Below, in pieces: positions 36,260 to 44,019 of a DNA stretch of 64,000 bases. The first letter of the stretch is position 1. Each line of letters opens with the position of its first letter. Source of the stretch: Lachnospiraceae bacterium (lineage in GTDB: Bacteria; Bacillota; Clostridia; Lachnospirales; Lachnospiraceae). The translations under genes were made by a program, and so were the position numbers. The stretch spans positions 1 through 64,000 of the forward strand of contig JAFQLB010000026.1 in the NCBI GenBank assembly GCA_017396675.1, in the 5' to 3' direction. The notes beneath the pieces were generated by a model, which worked only from the letters and a program-made list of their open reading frames with translations, searched no databases and was not told the origin of the DNA.

Positions 36260-37035
36260 AAGAGTTCCTTTCTTCCACCGCAATGGCTTTTTCCATGTTT
36301 TCCATTCTCCCCGCACCTGTGGTAGAATGGAAAAAAGAGCATATGAAATATATGCTTTGTGCACTGCCCTTGGTGGGCATGGTGATGGGAGCCGCACTTT
36401 ATGTCTGGCTGTGGCTGTGTCAGCGACTGAACATGGGCACGGCTCTGTCTGCCGCCGGTATGACGTTGATCCCTCTCTTTCTTTCCGGCGGGATCCATAT
36501 GGACGGGTTCTGTGATACCACGGATGCCCTGGCCAGCCATACACCGGCGGAGCGAAAACGCGAGATCCTGAAGGACTCCCATACAGGCGCCTTTGCCGTC
36601 ATTTTTACTGCTGCCTATCTCTTACTGTATATCAGTCTTTGCATGGAGCTTACTCCCTCCTTGCAAACGGCATTGGTTCTGGGGCTGCACCAGATTTTCT
36701 CACGGAGTCTGGGGGCACTGGCGGCGGTCATCTTTCCCCCTTCTCCTTCGGTGGGTCTTCTGTCCGCATTTCGGGAGGCGGCATCCAAAAAAGCAGTTCT
36801 TATCCTGCTTCTCTGGAATCTGCTTTGCGCCTTGAGTGCAGTGTATATTGCCCCTGTCAGCGGTGTGGTCTGTATCCTTGCCGCTGTCTTCTGCCTCCTG
36901 TATCTTTACCGTATGTCCCGCCGGGAATTTGCAGGCATGTCCGGTGATCTGGCAGGCTATCTGATTACCCTAAGTCAGCTGATTCTGTTAATCAGTTATG
37001 TATTTACCGAAAAGGTGGTGTCTGTATGCTTTTGA
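36256..37035 (+). CDS. cobS: Adenosylcobinamide-GDP ribazoletransferase (cobalamin synthase)
   Basis: 259 residues, integral membrane. The CobS signature GGIHMDGFCDTTDALASH near residue 78 contains the catalytic acids; KDSHTGAFAVIF follows. Several hydrophobic helices complete the protein. It joins AdoCbi-GDP from CobU with alpha-ribazole from CobT/CobC. It overlaps cobU (4 bases) and the following short CobU-like gene (10 bases). Confidence 0.95.
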   Translation: MKEFLSSTAMAFSMFSILPAPVVEWKKEHMKYMLCALPLVGMVMGAALYVWLWLCQRLNMGTALSAAGMTLIPLFLSGGIHMDGFCDTTDALASHTPAERKREILKDSHTGAFAVIFTAAYLLLYISLCMELTPSLQTALVLGLHQIFSRSLGALAAVIFPPSPSVGLLSAFREAASKKAVLILLLWNLLCALSAVYIAPVSGVVCILAAVFCLLYLYRMSRREFAGMSGDLAGYLITLSQLILLISYVFTEKVVSVCF

Positions 37036-37388
37036 TCGTAGGCGGCGAAGGCTCCGGCAAACGGAGCTTTGCCAAAACTCTGGGATATTTGGAGGAGGAA
37101 ATGGCAGATGGAATTCTGGATCATCGTCCCGTGCTCTTCCATCTGGAACAGATGGTCTTTCGGGATCCGGAATGTATCGATTCCCTTTTGCCCCGTCTGG
37201 CAGAAAAGGAACTGATCCTCTGTAACGAAGTGGGAAGCGGTATCATCCCTGTGGATCACAGGGAACGTCTCTGCCGGGAAGCAACCGGTCGGCTCTGCGT
37301 GCTCCTGGCCGGACAGGCCAATTGTGTTGTCCGTATGGTCAGCGGACTTCCCATGGTAATCAAAGGAAGCTTGCCATGCAGATCCTGA
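37026..37388 (+). CDS. Short CobU-like protein lacking the guanylylation region
   Basis: 120 residues. It keeps a P-loop (VGGEGSGKRSFAK) and the CobU C-terminal motif (CNEVGSGIIPVDHRERLCREATG...LLAGQANCVVRMVSGLPMVIKG), but the middle of about 50 residues with the guanylylated His is missing. So it may bind nucleotide but not transfer GMP. It lies between cobS and cobC, overlapping both (10 and 13 bases), and is in frame and without stops, so it looks maintained rather than decayed. It could be a kinase-only partner, a regulatory subunit, or the kinase for another corrinoid step. Confidence 0.75.
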   Translation: MLLIVGGEGSGKRSFAKTLGYLEEEMADGILDHRPVLFHLEQMVFRDPECIDSLLPRLAEKELILCNEVGSGIIPVDHRERLCREATGRLCVLLAGQANCVVRMVSGLPMVIKGSLPCRS

Positions 37389-37972
37389 TGATACGTCACG
37401 GAAAAACCTCAGGCAATGCCCATATGCGCTATATCGGAAGAACCGATGAGCCTCTGTCCCAGGCGGGGATCTCCCAGCTTCAGGCCCTGGGGCAGGATCC
37501 TCTTGTTCGGTCGGTCTTCGTGTCTCCTCTGAAGCGAACCTGTCAGACAGCATCCCTTCTGTTTCCCAATGCCCGGCAGATCATCATCAACGATCTGCAG
37601 GAGATGGACTTCGGAGATTTTGAAGGACGAAGCTTCCGTGAAATGACCCATGACACCGCATATCGTGCCTGGGTGGACAGTGATTGTCTGGCACCCTGCC
37701 CCGGCGGCGAGAGCCGCGAAGTATTTTCACAGCGTGTCTGTGGTGCCTTTTCCCGGATCCTTTCACAGGCACAGGCAAGGAAGGAGCAGCGGATCGTACT
37801 GGTGGTCCACGGCGGAACGATTATGGCCATCATGGAGCATTTTGCCCTTCCCCGAAAAGATTTCTATACGTACTCCGTAAAAAACGGCACCGGTTACATC
37901 TGCGATACCGCTGCGGATTCACAAGGATCCTTTGTCCTGACAGATATCATTCCCTGGGAGCGGCACTTATGA
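37376..37972 (+). CDS. cobC: Histidine phosphatase, probable alpha-ribazole phosphatase
   Basis: 198 residues of the phosphoglycerate mutase-like fold. The catalytic RHG motif is MIRHGKTSGNAHMRYIGRTD, with the second His in VVHGGTIMAIMEHF and the Glu in LQEMDFGDFEG. By operon context it removes phosphate from alpha-ribazole-5-phosphate (or cobalamin phosphate). It overlaps the previous gene by 13 bases and the next as ATGA. Confidence 0.88.
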   Translation: MQILMIRHGKTSGNAHMRYIGRTDEPLSQAGISQLQALGQDPLVRSVFVSPLKRTCQTASLLFPNARQIIINDLQEMDFGDFEGRSFREMTHDTAYRAWVDSDCLAPCPGGESREVFSQRVCGAFSRILSQAQARKEQRIVLVVHGGTIMAIMEHFALPRKDFYTYSVKNGTGYICDTAADSQGSFVLTDIIPWERHL

Positions 37973-38931
37973 ATCTTTCTCTGATCTCCTTTATCATCGG
38001 TTTTACGGCCGATCTTCTACTGGGCGATCCGCTGGGCAGTTTCCATATCGTGGTGGCCATAGGCAAGCTGATTTCTTTCCTTGAAAAAAACCTGCGGCGG
38101 GTATTTCCGAAAACGCCCAGGGGAGAACTGGCGGGGGGCTTCCTGACGGTTCTTGCGGTCTGTGTTCTTTCCTTTGCTTTGACCCGGCAGCTTCTTTTCT
38201 TCTGTTATTCCATTCACTGGATCCCGGGACTTTTACTGGAAAGCTTTTTGTGCTGGCAGTGCCTTGCGGCACGCGCCTTGTGCAAGGAAAGCATGACCGT
38301 GTACCGCGCTCTCAAAAGCAATCATCTCACGGCTGCCAGAACCTTGCTGAGCCGGATCGTGGGAAGGGAAACCCAGTCTCTGAAGGAAGACGAGGTCAGC
38401 CGGGCCTGTGTGGAAACCATAGCGGAAAACTGCTCCGACGGTGTGATGGCGCCTCTTTTGTACCTTGCCCTGGGTGTGCCCTTTGGCGTACTGTATAAAG
38501 CCATCAACACCATGGACAGTATGCTGGGCTATAAAAACAAACGCTATTTCTATTTTGGAAAAGCGGCTGCCAGGCTGGATGATATTGTCAATTATGTGCC
38601 GGCACGGCTGTCGGCACTTATCATTATTGCCGCAGCTCCTCTTTGCCTTCTGGACGGAGGCAATGCAAGACGCATCTTTTTCCGGGACAGGCGAAATCAC
38701 ACCAGTCCCAACTCGGCACATACGGAAGCTGCTTTTGCAGGTGCCCTGCATATTCGACTGGGCGGACCTTCCAGTTATTTTGGCAAAGTTGTTCCAAAGC
38801 CCTATATCGGTGATGAAGATCGCCCGGTAGTCTTTGAGGATATCCGGCTTGCCAACCGGCTGATGCTTGTGGGAAGTATGCTTTTCTTTCTTTTTACAGT
38901 ACTTGGAAAGGGGATTTTTTTACTATGCTGA
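37969..38931 (+). CDS. cbiB: Adenosylcobinamide-phosphate synthase CbiB
   Basis: 320 residues with several membrane helices. Motifs: FTADLLLGDPLGSFHIVVAIGKLI at the start, ETIAENCSDGVMAPLLYLAL, YKAINTMDSMLGYKNKRYF, and RRNHTSPNSAHTEAAFAGAL, all typical CbiB/CobD(Pseudomonas). It attaches (R)-1-aminopropanol phosphate to adenosylcobyric acid. It starts in the cobC stop (ATGA) and overlaps the following decarboxylase gene by seven bases. Confidence 0.95.
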   Translation: MNLSLISFIIGFTADLLLGDPLGSFHIVVAIGKLISFLEKNLRRVFPKTPRGELAGGFLTVLAVCVLSFALTRQLLFFCYSIHWIPGLLLESFLCWQCLAARALCKESMTVYRALKSNHLTAARTLLSRIVGRETQSLKEDEVSRACVETIAENCSDGVMAPLLYLALGVPFGVLYKAINTMDSMLGYKNKRYFYFGKAAARLDDIVNYVPARLSALIIIAAAPLCLLDGGNARRIFFRDRRNHTSPNSAHTEAAFAGALHIRLGGPSSYFGKVVPKPYIGDEDRPVVFEDIRLANRLMLVGSMLFFLFTVLGKGIFLLC

Positions 38932-40001
38932 TACACGGCGGTGATATAACAGGTTTTGAGGAACGCTACGGCACAATCCCTTTGGATTTTTCAGTCAACT
39001 CCAATCCCTTCGGACTTTCACCCAAGGCCGAAGCCGCCCTGCACAGTGCCGCAAAACGGGCCTGTCAGTATCCGGATCCTCTCTACCGTCGTCTGCGCCT
39101 TGCCATCGCCAAACATGAAGCCCTGTCCCCGGAATGGATCTTTTGCGGAAACGGTGCGGCAGACCTGATCTGGCGGATCGTGTACGCGGTGCGCCCCCGG
39201 CATGCCCTGTTAATGGCTCCCACGTTTTTGGAATATGACAAGGCTCTGACCTGCGTTCACTGTCATGTGGAGCATTATCTCCTGAGGGAGCGGGAAGACT
39301 TTCAGCCGGGGGAAGATTTTTTGGATCGGATCACGGAGAAAACGGATATTCTGTTTCTCTGTCACCCCAACAATCCCACCGGTCTGCTGACAGAACAGGG
39401 GTTACTGATCAGAATTCTGGAGCAATGCCGTGAAAAACACGTGCTGCTGGTTGTGGATGAATGCTTTTTGGGGTTCCTTGCGCAGGCGGAACGCCTGACA
39501 CTGAAGTCCTATCTTTCTGCCTACCCCAATCTTTTGATCTTAAAGGCCTTTACCAAGCTCTACGGTATGGCGGGATTGCGTCTTGGCTACTGTCTTGGCT
39601 CTGATCCCACACTGCTTTCCTCCCTGGGGCAGACGGGACAATGCTGGCCCATATCGGTTATCGCAGAGGAGGCCGGTATTGCTGCACTGCAGGACTCCCC
39701 TTTTGTCCAAAAGACCCTCTCCTTCCTTGCGCCGGAGCGGGAACGGGTGGCCTGTGCTCTGAAAAAGCTGGATATGCGGGTCTGGCCCGGACAGGCCAAC
39801 TATCTTTTTTTTCGCACCAAGCTTCCCCATTTTCAACACCGGCTGGCAGAGAAAGGCATCCTGATCCGAAACTGCGGCAACTACCCGGGGCTGGATGACA
39901 GCTATTGCCGCATTGCCATTCTCACTCCGCCTGACAATGACCGGCTGCTGACTGCCATAAAGGAGGTGGCGGAGGAAGCAAGTATCAAAAGAAACATATA
40001 G
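38925..40001 (+). CDS. cobD: L-threonine-O-3-phosphate decarboxylase CobD
   Basis: 358 residues, fold type I PLP enzyme related to histidinol-phosphate aminotransferase. The motif FLCHPNNPTGLL holds the cofactor-binding Asn, VVDECFLGF the Asp, and the Schiff-base Lys is in LILKAFTKLYGMAGLRLGY. In this operon it supplies aminopropanol phosphate to CbiB, so the CobD function is chosen over HisC. Last gene of the cobalamin operon, followed by a hairpin. Confidence 0.93.
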   Translation: MLIHGGDITGFEERYGTIPLDFSVNSNPFGLSPKAEAALHSAAKRACQYPDPLYRRLRLAIAKHEALSPEWIFCGNGAADLIWRIVYAVRPRHALLMAPTFLEYDKALTCVHCHVEHYLLREREDFQPGEDFLDRITEKTDILFLCHPNNPTGLLTEQGLLIRILEQCREKHVLLVVDECFLGFLAQAERLTLKSYLSAYPNLLILKAFTKLYGMAGLRLGYCLGSDPTLLSSLGQTGQCWPISVIAEEAGIAALQDSPFVQKTLSFLAPERERVACALKKLDMRVWPGQANYLFFRTKLPHFQHRLAEKGILIRNCGNYPGLDDSYCRIAILTPPDNDRLLTAIKEVAEEASIKRNI

Positions 40002-40005
40002 CTTT

Positions 40006-40031
40006 GGGGCAGTCTGTTTCCCGACTGCCCC
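40006..40031. terminator. Hairpin between cobD and tRNA-Leu
   Basis: A 9-bp perfect stem (GGGGCAGTC, 40006-40014, with 40023-40031) and 8-base loop. It directly follows the cobD stop on the plus strand and the tRNA on the minus strand. Neither side has a real U-tract, so it may act as a weak two-way terminator or processing stem. Confidence 0.5.
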
Positions 40032-40035
40032 ATGA

Positions 40036-40116
40036 TGCGGATAACAGGACTTGAACCTGCACGTCGGTTGACAATAGAACCTAAATCTATCGCGTCTGCC
40101 ATTCCGCCATATCCGC
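40036..40116 (-). tRNA. tRNA-Leu (anticodon UAG)
   Basis: Minus-strand cloverleaf: acceptor GCGGATA / TATCCGC, D-arm GCGGAATGGCAGACGC, anticodon stem ATAGA / TCTAT with loop TTTAGGT (anticodon TAG), a variable arm of class II length (TGTCAACCGACG), and T-loop GGTTCAAGTCC. Discriminator base A. The 3' CCA is not encoded: TCA follows, so CCA must be added. No other tRNA lies near. Confidence 0.93.
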
Positions 40117-40163
40117 AAGCAAGTGAAATTATACTAAATAGTCCGGCCTCTGTCAAATATATT

Positions 40164-40976
40164 TCAGAGTCCCATTCCATAGATTCGATTGGCATTGTCA
40201 AAGAATACCTTCTCCCACTCTTCCTCCGGAACAAGTGCTTTGACAAAATCGATATACTGCTCCAGATTGGCCAGAGGCCAGTCCGTACCAAACATCACAT
40301 CCTCATATCCCAGATATTCCAGCCAGGTACGCAGCTGATCCACATAGCCCTTTTTGCGAACCAGCAGCTCCTCTGTCTGTACGGCACCCTCCAGCAGACC
40401 CGACAGATCCAGTGCCACGTTTTTATTTTTGTCCACCACTGCAGCAGCATCCGACAACCAGGGATTCCCGAAATGGCACATCACAAACTGCACATTGGGG
40501 TGCTTTACCGCTGCTTCATCCAGCGTCATAGGATGGCAGTACTTCAAAAGCGCTCCGGGTGTGGCTGTTTCACCGGTATGGACTGCCACCGGCTTATTGT
40601 AATACTCTGCCAGCGCATAGATAGGCTCATACACACTGTCCCAGACGTAAATCGGGTTATAACCGGGATACAGCTTGACCCCTGCACACCGAGGACTGCG
40701 CAAATGAAGCTCCACATCAGGCACCGCCTGCTCCACTGTTCCCCCTCGCAGATATGTCCGGTCTATCCCGATGCAATAGCGAAACACCTCCGGATAGACA
40801 TGAGCAGCGGGATCCAGAGTCCGATTTCCCATGATGATCCCGCCTTTGATATTCAGTCGTTCATATTCTTTCTGTAAATGCTGCCGGCTGTTTATATGAC
40901 CGGCAGCACGGGCAATCTGATCAAAGTATGGCTCACCCGGACAAAAATGCAGATGAGCATCTATGATTCTCTCCAT
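40164..40976 (-). CDS. Amidohydrolase family protein (TIM-barrel, amidohydrolase-2 type)
   Basis: 270 residues. Begins IDAHLHFCPG, the metal-binding HxH of strand 1; CAGVKLYPGYNP, VAVHTGET and VMCHFGNPW supply later ligands, and FGTDWPLANLEQY the final Asp. This is the amidohydrolase-2 group (decarboxylases and lactonases such as ACMSD). Substrate cannot be inferred. It comes right after the tRNA gene on the same strand and ends 48 bases before it. Confidence 0.87.
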   Translation of the reverse strand: MERIIDAHLHFCPGEPYFDQIARAAGHINSRQHLQKEYERLNIKGGIIMGNRTLDPAAHVYPEVFRYCIGIDRTYLRGGTVEQAVPDVELHLRSPRCAGVKLYPGYNPIYVWDSVYEPIYALAEYYNKPVAVHTGETATPGALLKYCHPMTLDEAAVKHPNVQFVMCHFGNPWLSDAAAVVDKNKNVALDLSGLLEGAVQTEELLVRKKGYVDQLRTWLEYLGYEDVMFGTDWPLANLEQYIDFVKALVPEEEWEKVFFDNANRIYGMGL

Positions 40977-41024
40977 TTCTTTCTCCTTCTCCTTACCGAC
41001 GGCGTAAGCCGGATATCCCGGGAT

Positions 41025-42671
41025 TTACTGCGGTATCTCCACCACGCCGCTGCCCTCTCTGGTCCAAAGAATCTTCTGCGAGATCATTTCATCGATATTC
41101 ATGCCGATGATTTCCGAGGCACGCGCCTTGGCAGCCCCTTCATTGGCTGTTCCCAAGGCCTTGTAAATCTCATAGGCCGGCTTTTTATTGCCGGCAAGAT
41201 CCGTCAGCCCCATGGCAAGGTAGCTTTCCATCTCATGGGCGTCATCGGTGTGACGAAACAGCATAAAGGCATCTATGTCCGGAAGAGAAGCCGCCTTCAG
41301 GTATCCGTAGGCCACGGAAGCCTCCTGTGCCTCGGTGCCGAAGCTGGAGGTATAGCCGATCTCTGCCAGAGAAATGCTTCTTACCTCTCCCCCGGGATTC
41401 AAAAACTCGGGCCGATGCATATATTCAATCAGAATATCAAGATTCTGCATCGTAATATAAGGAGAGCTTAGACTGTTCTTTACCCACATGGAAGGACCGT
41501 TCCATGCGTAGGGGTCGTATAGCGGAGAATTGTAAGGGTGGAAGGAAAGACTCCAGTCAATATTCCCCTCCCGAAGCATATAAGCATTAAATCGATCCAG
41601 ATAGTCCCTGGACAGGAAGCTGCCCGGATTGGATTTGCGGTTCCATTCCTGATCCAGGGAATTGTAGAGACGGACGCTCCCGTTCATCCCCTTCAGCTCA
41701 TTGTACAGAATGCGAAAGGCCTTCACGTAAATACTGACATTGAAATCAAGGGAATCGGAATTGGTATACCACCAGGAGGTCCTTGCATTCACCTCATTGC
41801 CCAGGATCCAGTTGTCAATCTGTCCGCAGCCCTGTCTTCCGCTGTAACGCTGTCCCAGAAAAGCACCGATGGCCTTCAGATGGTCCACTGCCCCTTGATC
41901 CTCCACATTCAGGGCATAGCCCGGACACTCTCCCCCCACGGCTCTGGGGTGTACCAGATGACCGGAATATTCCCCTGTACCGCAGTTTAAAATCACCATG
42001 GTAACCTGCAGACCCAGGCGGTTAAAATGCTTTACCGTGGCGTCGTAGGCTGCTATGCTATGTCCGTTAAAATAGTAGGTCTGTCCGTTATAAGAAAATG
42101 GAAGGGCACCCGGTACTCCGGCTGCAGAGCAGATATTGTCAAGGGGCATATTATAGATCACTTGCCCCACACCCAGCTCCTGAAGCTCTCCCTTTGTCAG
42201 CTTGTTCCCATCCGGCAGAATCCCCTTGATGCCTGCCTGCATGCGTCCCGAGGTATAGGCGGCAACAGCTTCCGGGTTGGTGATGTAATGCTCGTTGCTG
42301 ACCTGTATCAGCTCACCCTTTCGCATTACTGCCACGAGAAATTTGCGGCTCAAGTGAGACTGCGGCGTGTTGTAATTCAGGGGAAAGCGAACCTCCGCCC
42401 TGCTTCCTGCCGGAGCCGATCCCGCTACCACGCCCACGGGTCCGTCCTGATACACCTCGTTGGAGATCACATAGTACATACCGTCGTCCCCCGAGGGTAC
42501 GGAGGATGCAGTCAATTGGCATACCACTTCTCCGCCTGAGATCAGACAGGAATCGATGGATACGGTTCTGCCTGATGCCTGACCGTACAGGGGCTCACCT
42601 CCAAGGAGCACCATCCAGACTGCCGCCAGAGCGGCCAAAAGCAAAGGTTTTACTTTGGTAATTGTTTTCAT
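41025..42671 (-). CDS. Exported DUF5722 protein, glycoside hydrolase-like
   Basis: 548 residues with an N-terminal signal peptide (residues about 8-32, cut after a GQA-like site). An N-terminal beta domain of about 110 residues is followed by a TIM barrel resembling clan GH-A: NWILGNEVNARTSW carries a candidate acid/base Glu after Asn, SFHPYNSPLYDP and SLAEIGYTSSFGTEAQEA a candidate nucleophile Glu. The family was named DUF5722 from memory; no activity is established to my knowledge. It is flanked by an amidohydrolase and an ion transporter, not by sugar genes. Confidence 0.78.
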   Translation of the reverse strand: MKTITKVKPLLLAALAAVWMVLLGGEPLYGQASGRTVSIDSCLISGGEVVCQLTASSVPSGDDGMYYVISNEVYQDGPVGVVAGSAPAGSRAEVRFPLNYNTPQSHLSRKFLVAVMRKGELIQVSNEHYITNPEAVAAYTSGRMQAGIKGILPDGNKLTKGELQELGVGQVIYNMPLDNICSAAGVPGALPFSYNGQTYYFNGHSIAAYDATVKHFNRLGLQVTMVILNCGTGEYSGHLVHPRAVGGECPGYALNVEDQGAVDHLKAIGAFLGQRYSGRQGCGQIDNWILGNEVNARTSWWYTNSDSLDFNVSIYVKAFRILYNELKGMNGSVRLYNSLDQEWNRKSNPGSFLSRDYLDRFNAYMLREGNIDWSLSFHPYNSPLYDPYAWNGPSMWVKNSLSSPYITMQNLDILIEYMHRPEFLNPGGEVRSISLAEIGYTSSFGTEAQEASVAYGYLKAASLPDIDAFMLFRHTDDAHEMESYLAMGLTDLAGNKKPAYEIYKALGTANEGAAKARASEIIGMNIDEMISQKILWTREGSGVVEIPQ

Positions 42672-42701
42672 GCTGCCTCCTCTCTTTTATGCAGCTTCGG
42701 C

Positions 42702-43979
42702 TCAAATCCCCGCTCCGTAAAAGATCCAAAGATAGATATAGGCAGGAATAATGGCCGCCAGCGTAAAGGGAATGCCGATCTTAAAAAAGTCACTGTTCTT
42801 TACTTCATAGCCTTCCTTTTTCAGAATGCCGATACCTGCGATATTGGCAGAGGCTCCGATGGGGGTACAGTTCCCTCCCAGTGTAGCTCCGCTGAGCAGA
42901 CCGAAATACAGCAATGTAGGGTCGATCTGCAAAGCCACTGCCAGACTGCCGATGACAGGGATCATGGTGGCCACGTAAGGAATATTGTCAATAAAGGCGG
43001 AAATGGCTACGGAAGCCCAAACGATCACCGTGTACAGGAAAAATACGTTGCCGCCTCCCGCCTTGGCCAGCAGTCCCGCTGCCGCGTCAATGACGCCCTG
43101 AGCCGAGATGCCGCCGATCATCAGAAACAGACCCACCAACAGGAAAATGGTCTCAAAATCGATCTCCTTCAAGGGACCCGTGATGGCTGAAAGGCTCTTT
43201 TTCTTCATATAGTTATAGACCAGCCCTACCACCATCAGCACACAGCAGATAAGGCCGTTTGTAATATCCGGCTTGTTGGGAAGAAAGGAGGCTGCGATCA
43301 AAATCAGGATGGTTCCCGACAGAAGCACCGTAGGCACATAATCCGTCACCTCCGTTCGCTCTCCCGTACGCGGAATGGAGGCCTTCTCCCTGCGAAACAA
43401 AAATGCCAGTATGGCAGCAGACAGCACAGCTCCCAGCTCTACCGCAAAGAATATCCCGGGCTTGCCATGGTATACGAAAAAGTCCAGAAAGCTCATATCC
43501 AGGGCAGAGCCCAGCATAATGGCAGTGGTATCTCCCACCAGGGTGGCCGCTCCCTGCAGATTGGAGGAAACGGCGATCCCGATGATAAAGGGGACCGGAT
43601 TGGTCTTTAACTTCCGGCAGATCTCCAGTGCCACCGGGGCTACCATCAGTACCGTTGCCACGTTGTCCACAAAGGCAGATATGACGCCGGAAAACAGTGC
43701 CATGGCCACCGCCGCCCACATCACGTTAGGCACCTTCTCCATAATCAGATCCGCCAGCAGAGAAGGCATTCTGCTTTCTACAAACAGGGCTACCAGCCCC
43801 ATGGTGCCGGCGATCATCATCAGCACGTTAAAGTCAATGGAGCCTACGATCTCACCCATGGGCAGCATCTCCGTTGCAACAAAGATGGCTGCGGATGCCA
43901 AGGCAATATAAGGCCGGTATTTGCTGAAAGCAAGCATCAACACGTAGGTCAAAGCAAACAGCACGACAGCTGGTATCAT
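42702..43979 (-). CDS. SLC13/ArsB-NhaD type ion transporter
   Basis: 425 residues, about eleven membrane helices in two related halves. The matching motifs SAFVDNVATVLMVAPVALEI (first half) and SAFIDNIPYVATMIPVIGSL (second half), plus LSGATLGGNCTPIGASANIAG, are signatures of the CitMHS/ArsB/NhaD/SLC13 ion transporter superfamily. The exchanged ion (arsenite, sodium, dicarboxylate) cannot be told; no ars genes are near. It starts 40 bases after the end of htpG and ends 31 bases before the DUF5722 gene. Confidence 0.87.
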   Translation of the reverse strand: MIPAVVLFALTYVLMLAFSKYRPYIALASAAIFVATEMLPMGEIVGSIDFNVLMMIAGTMGLVALFVESRMPSLLADLIMEKVPNVMWAAVAMALFSGVISAFVDNVATVLMVAPVALEICRKLKTNPVPFIIGIAVSSNLQGAATLVGDTTAIMLGSALDMSFLDFFVYHGKPGIFFAVELGAVLSAAILAFLFRREKASIPRTGERTEVTDYVPTVLLSGTILILIAASFLPNKPDITNGLICCVLMVVGLVYNYMKKKSLSAITGPLKEIDFETIFLLVGLFLMIGGISAQGVIDAAAGLLAKAGGGNVFFLYTVIVWASVAISAFIDNIPYVATMIPVIGSLAVALQIDPTLLYFGLLSGATLGGNCTPIGASANIAGIGILKKEGYEVKNSDFFKIGIPFTLAAIIPAYIYLWIFYGAGI

Positions 43980-44019
43980 AAATCCTTTTCTCCTTTTGTA
44001 TCCTGTTTTTTTCCGAAAG

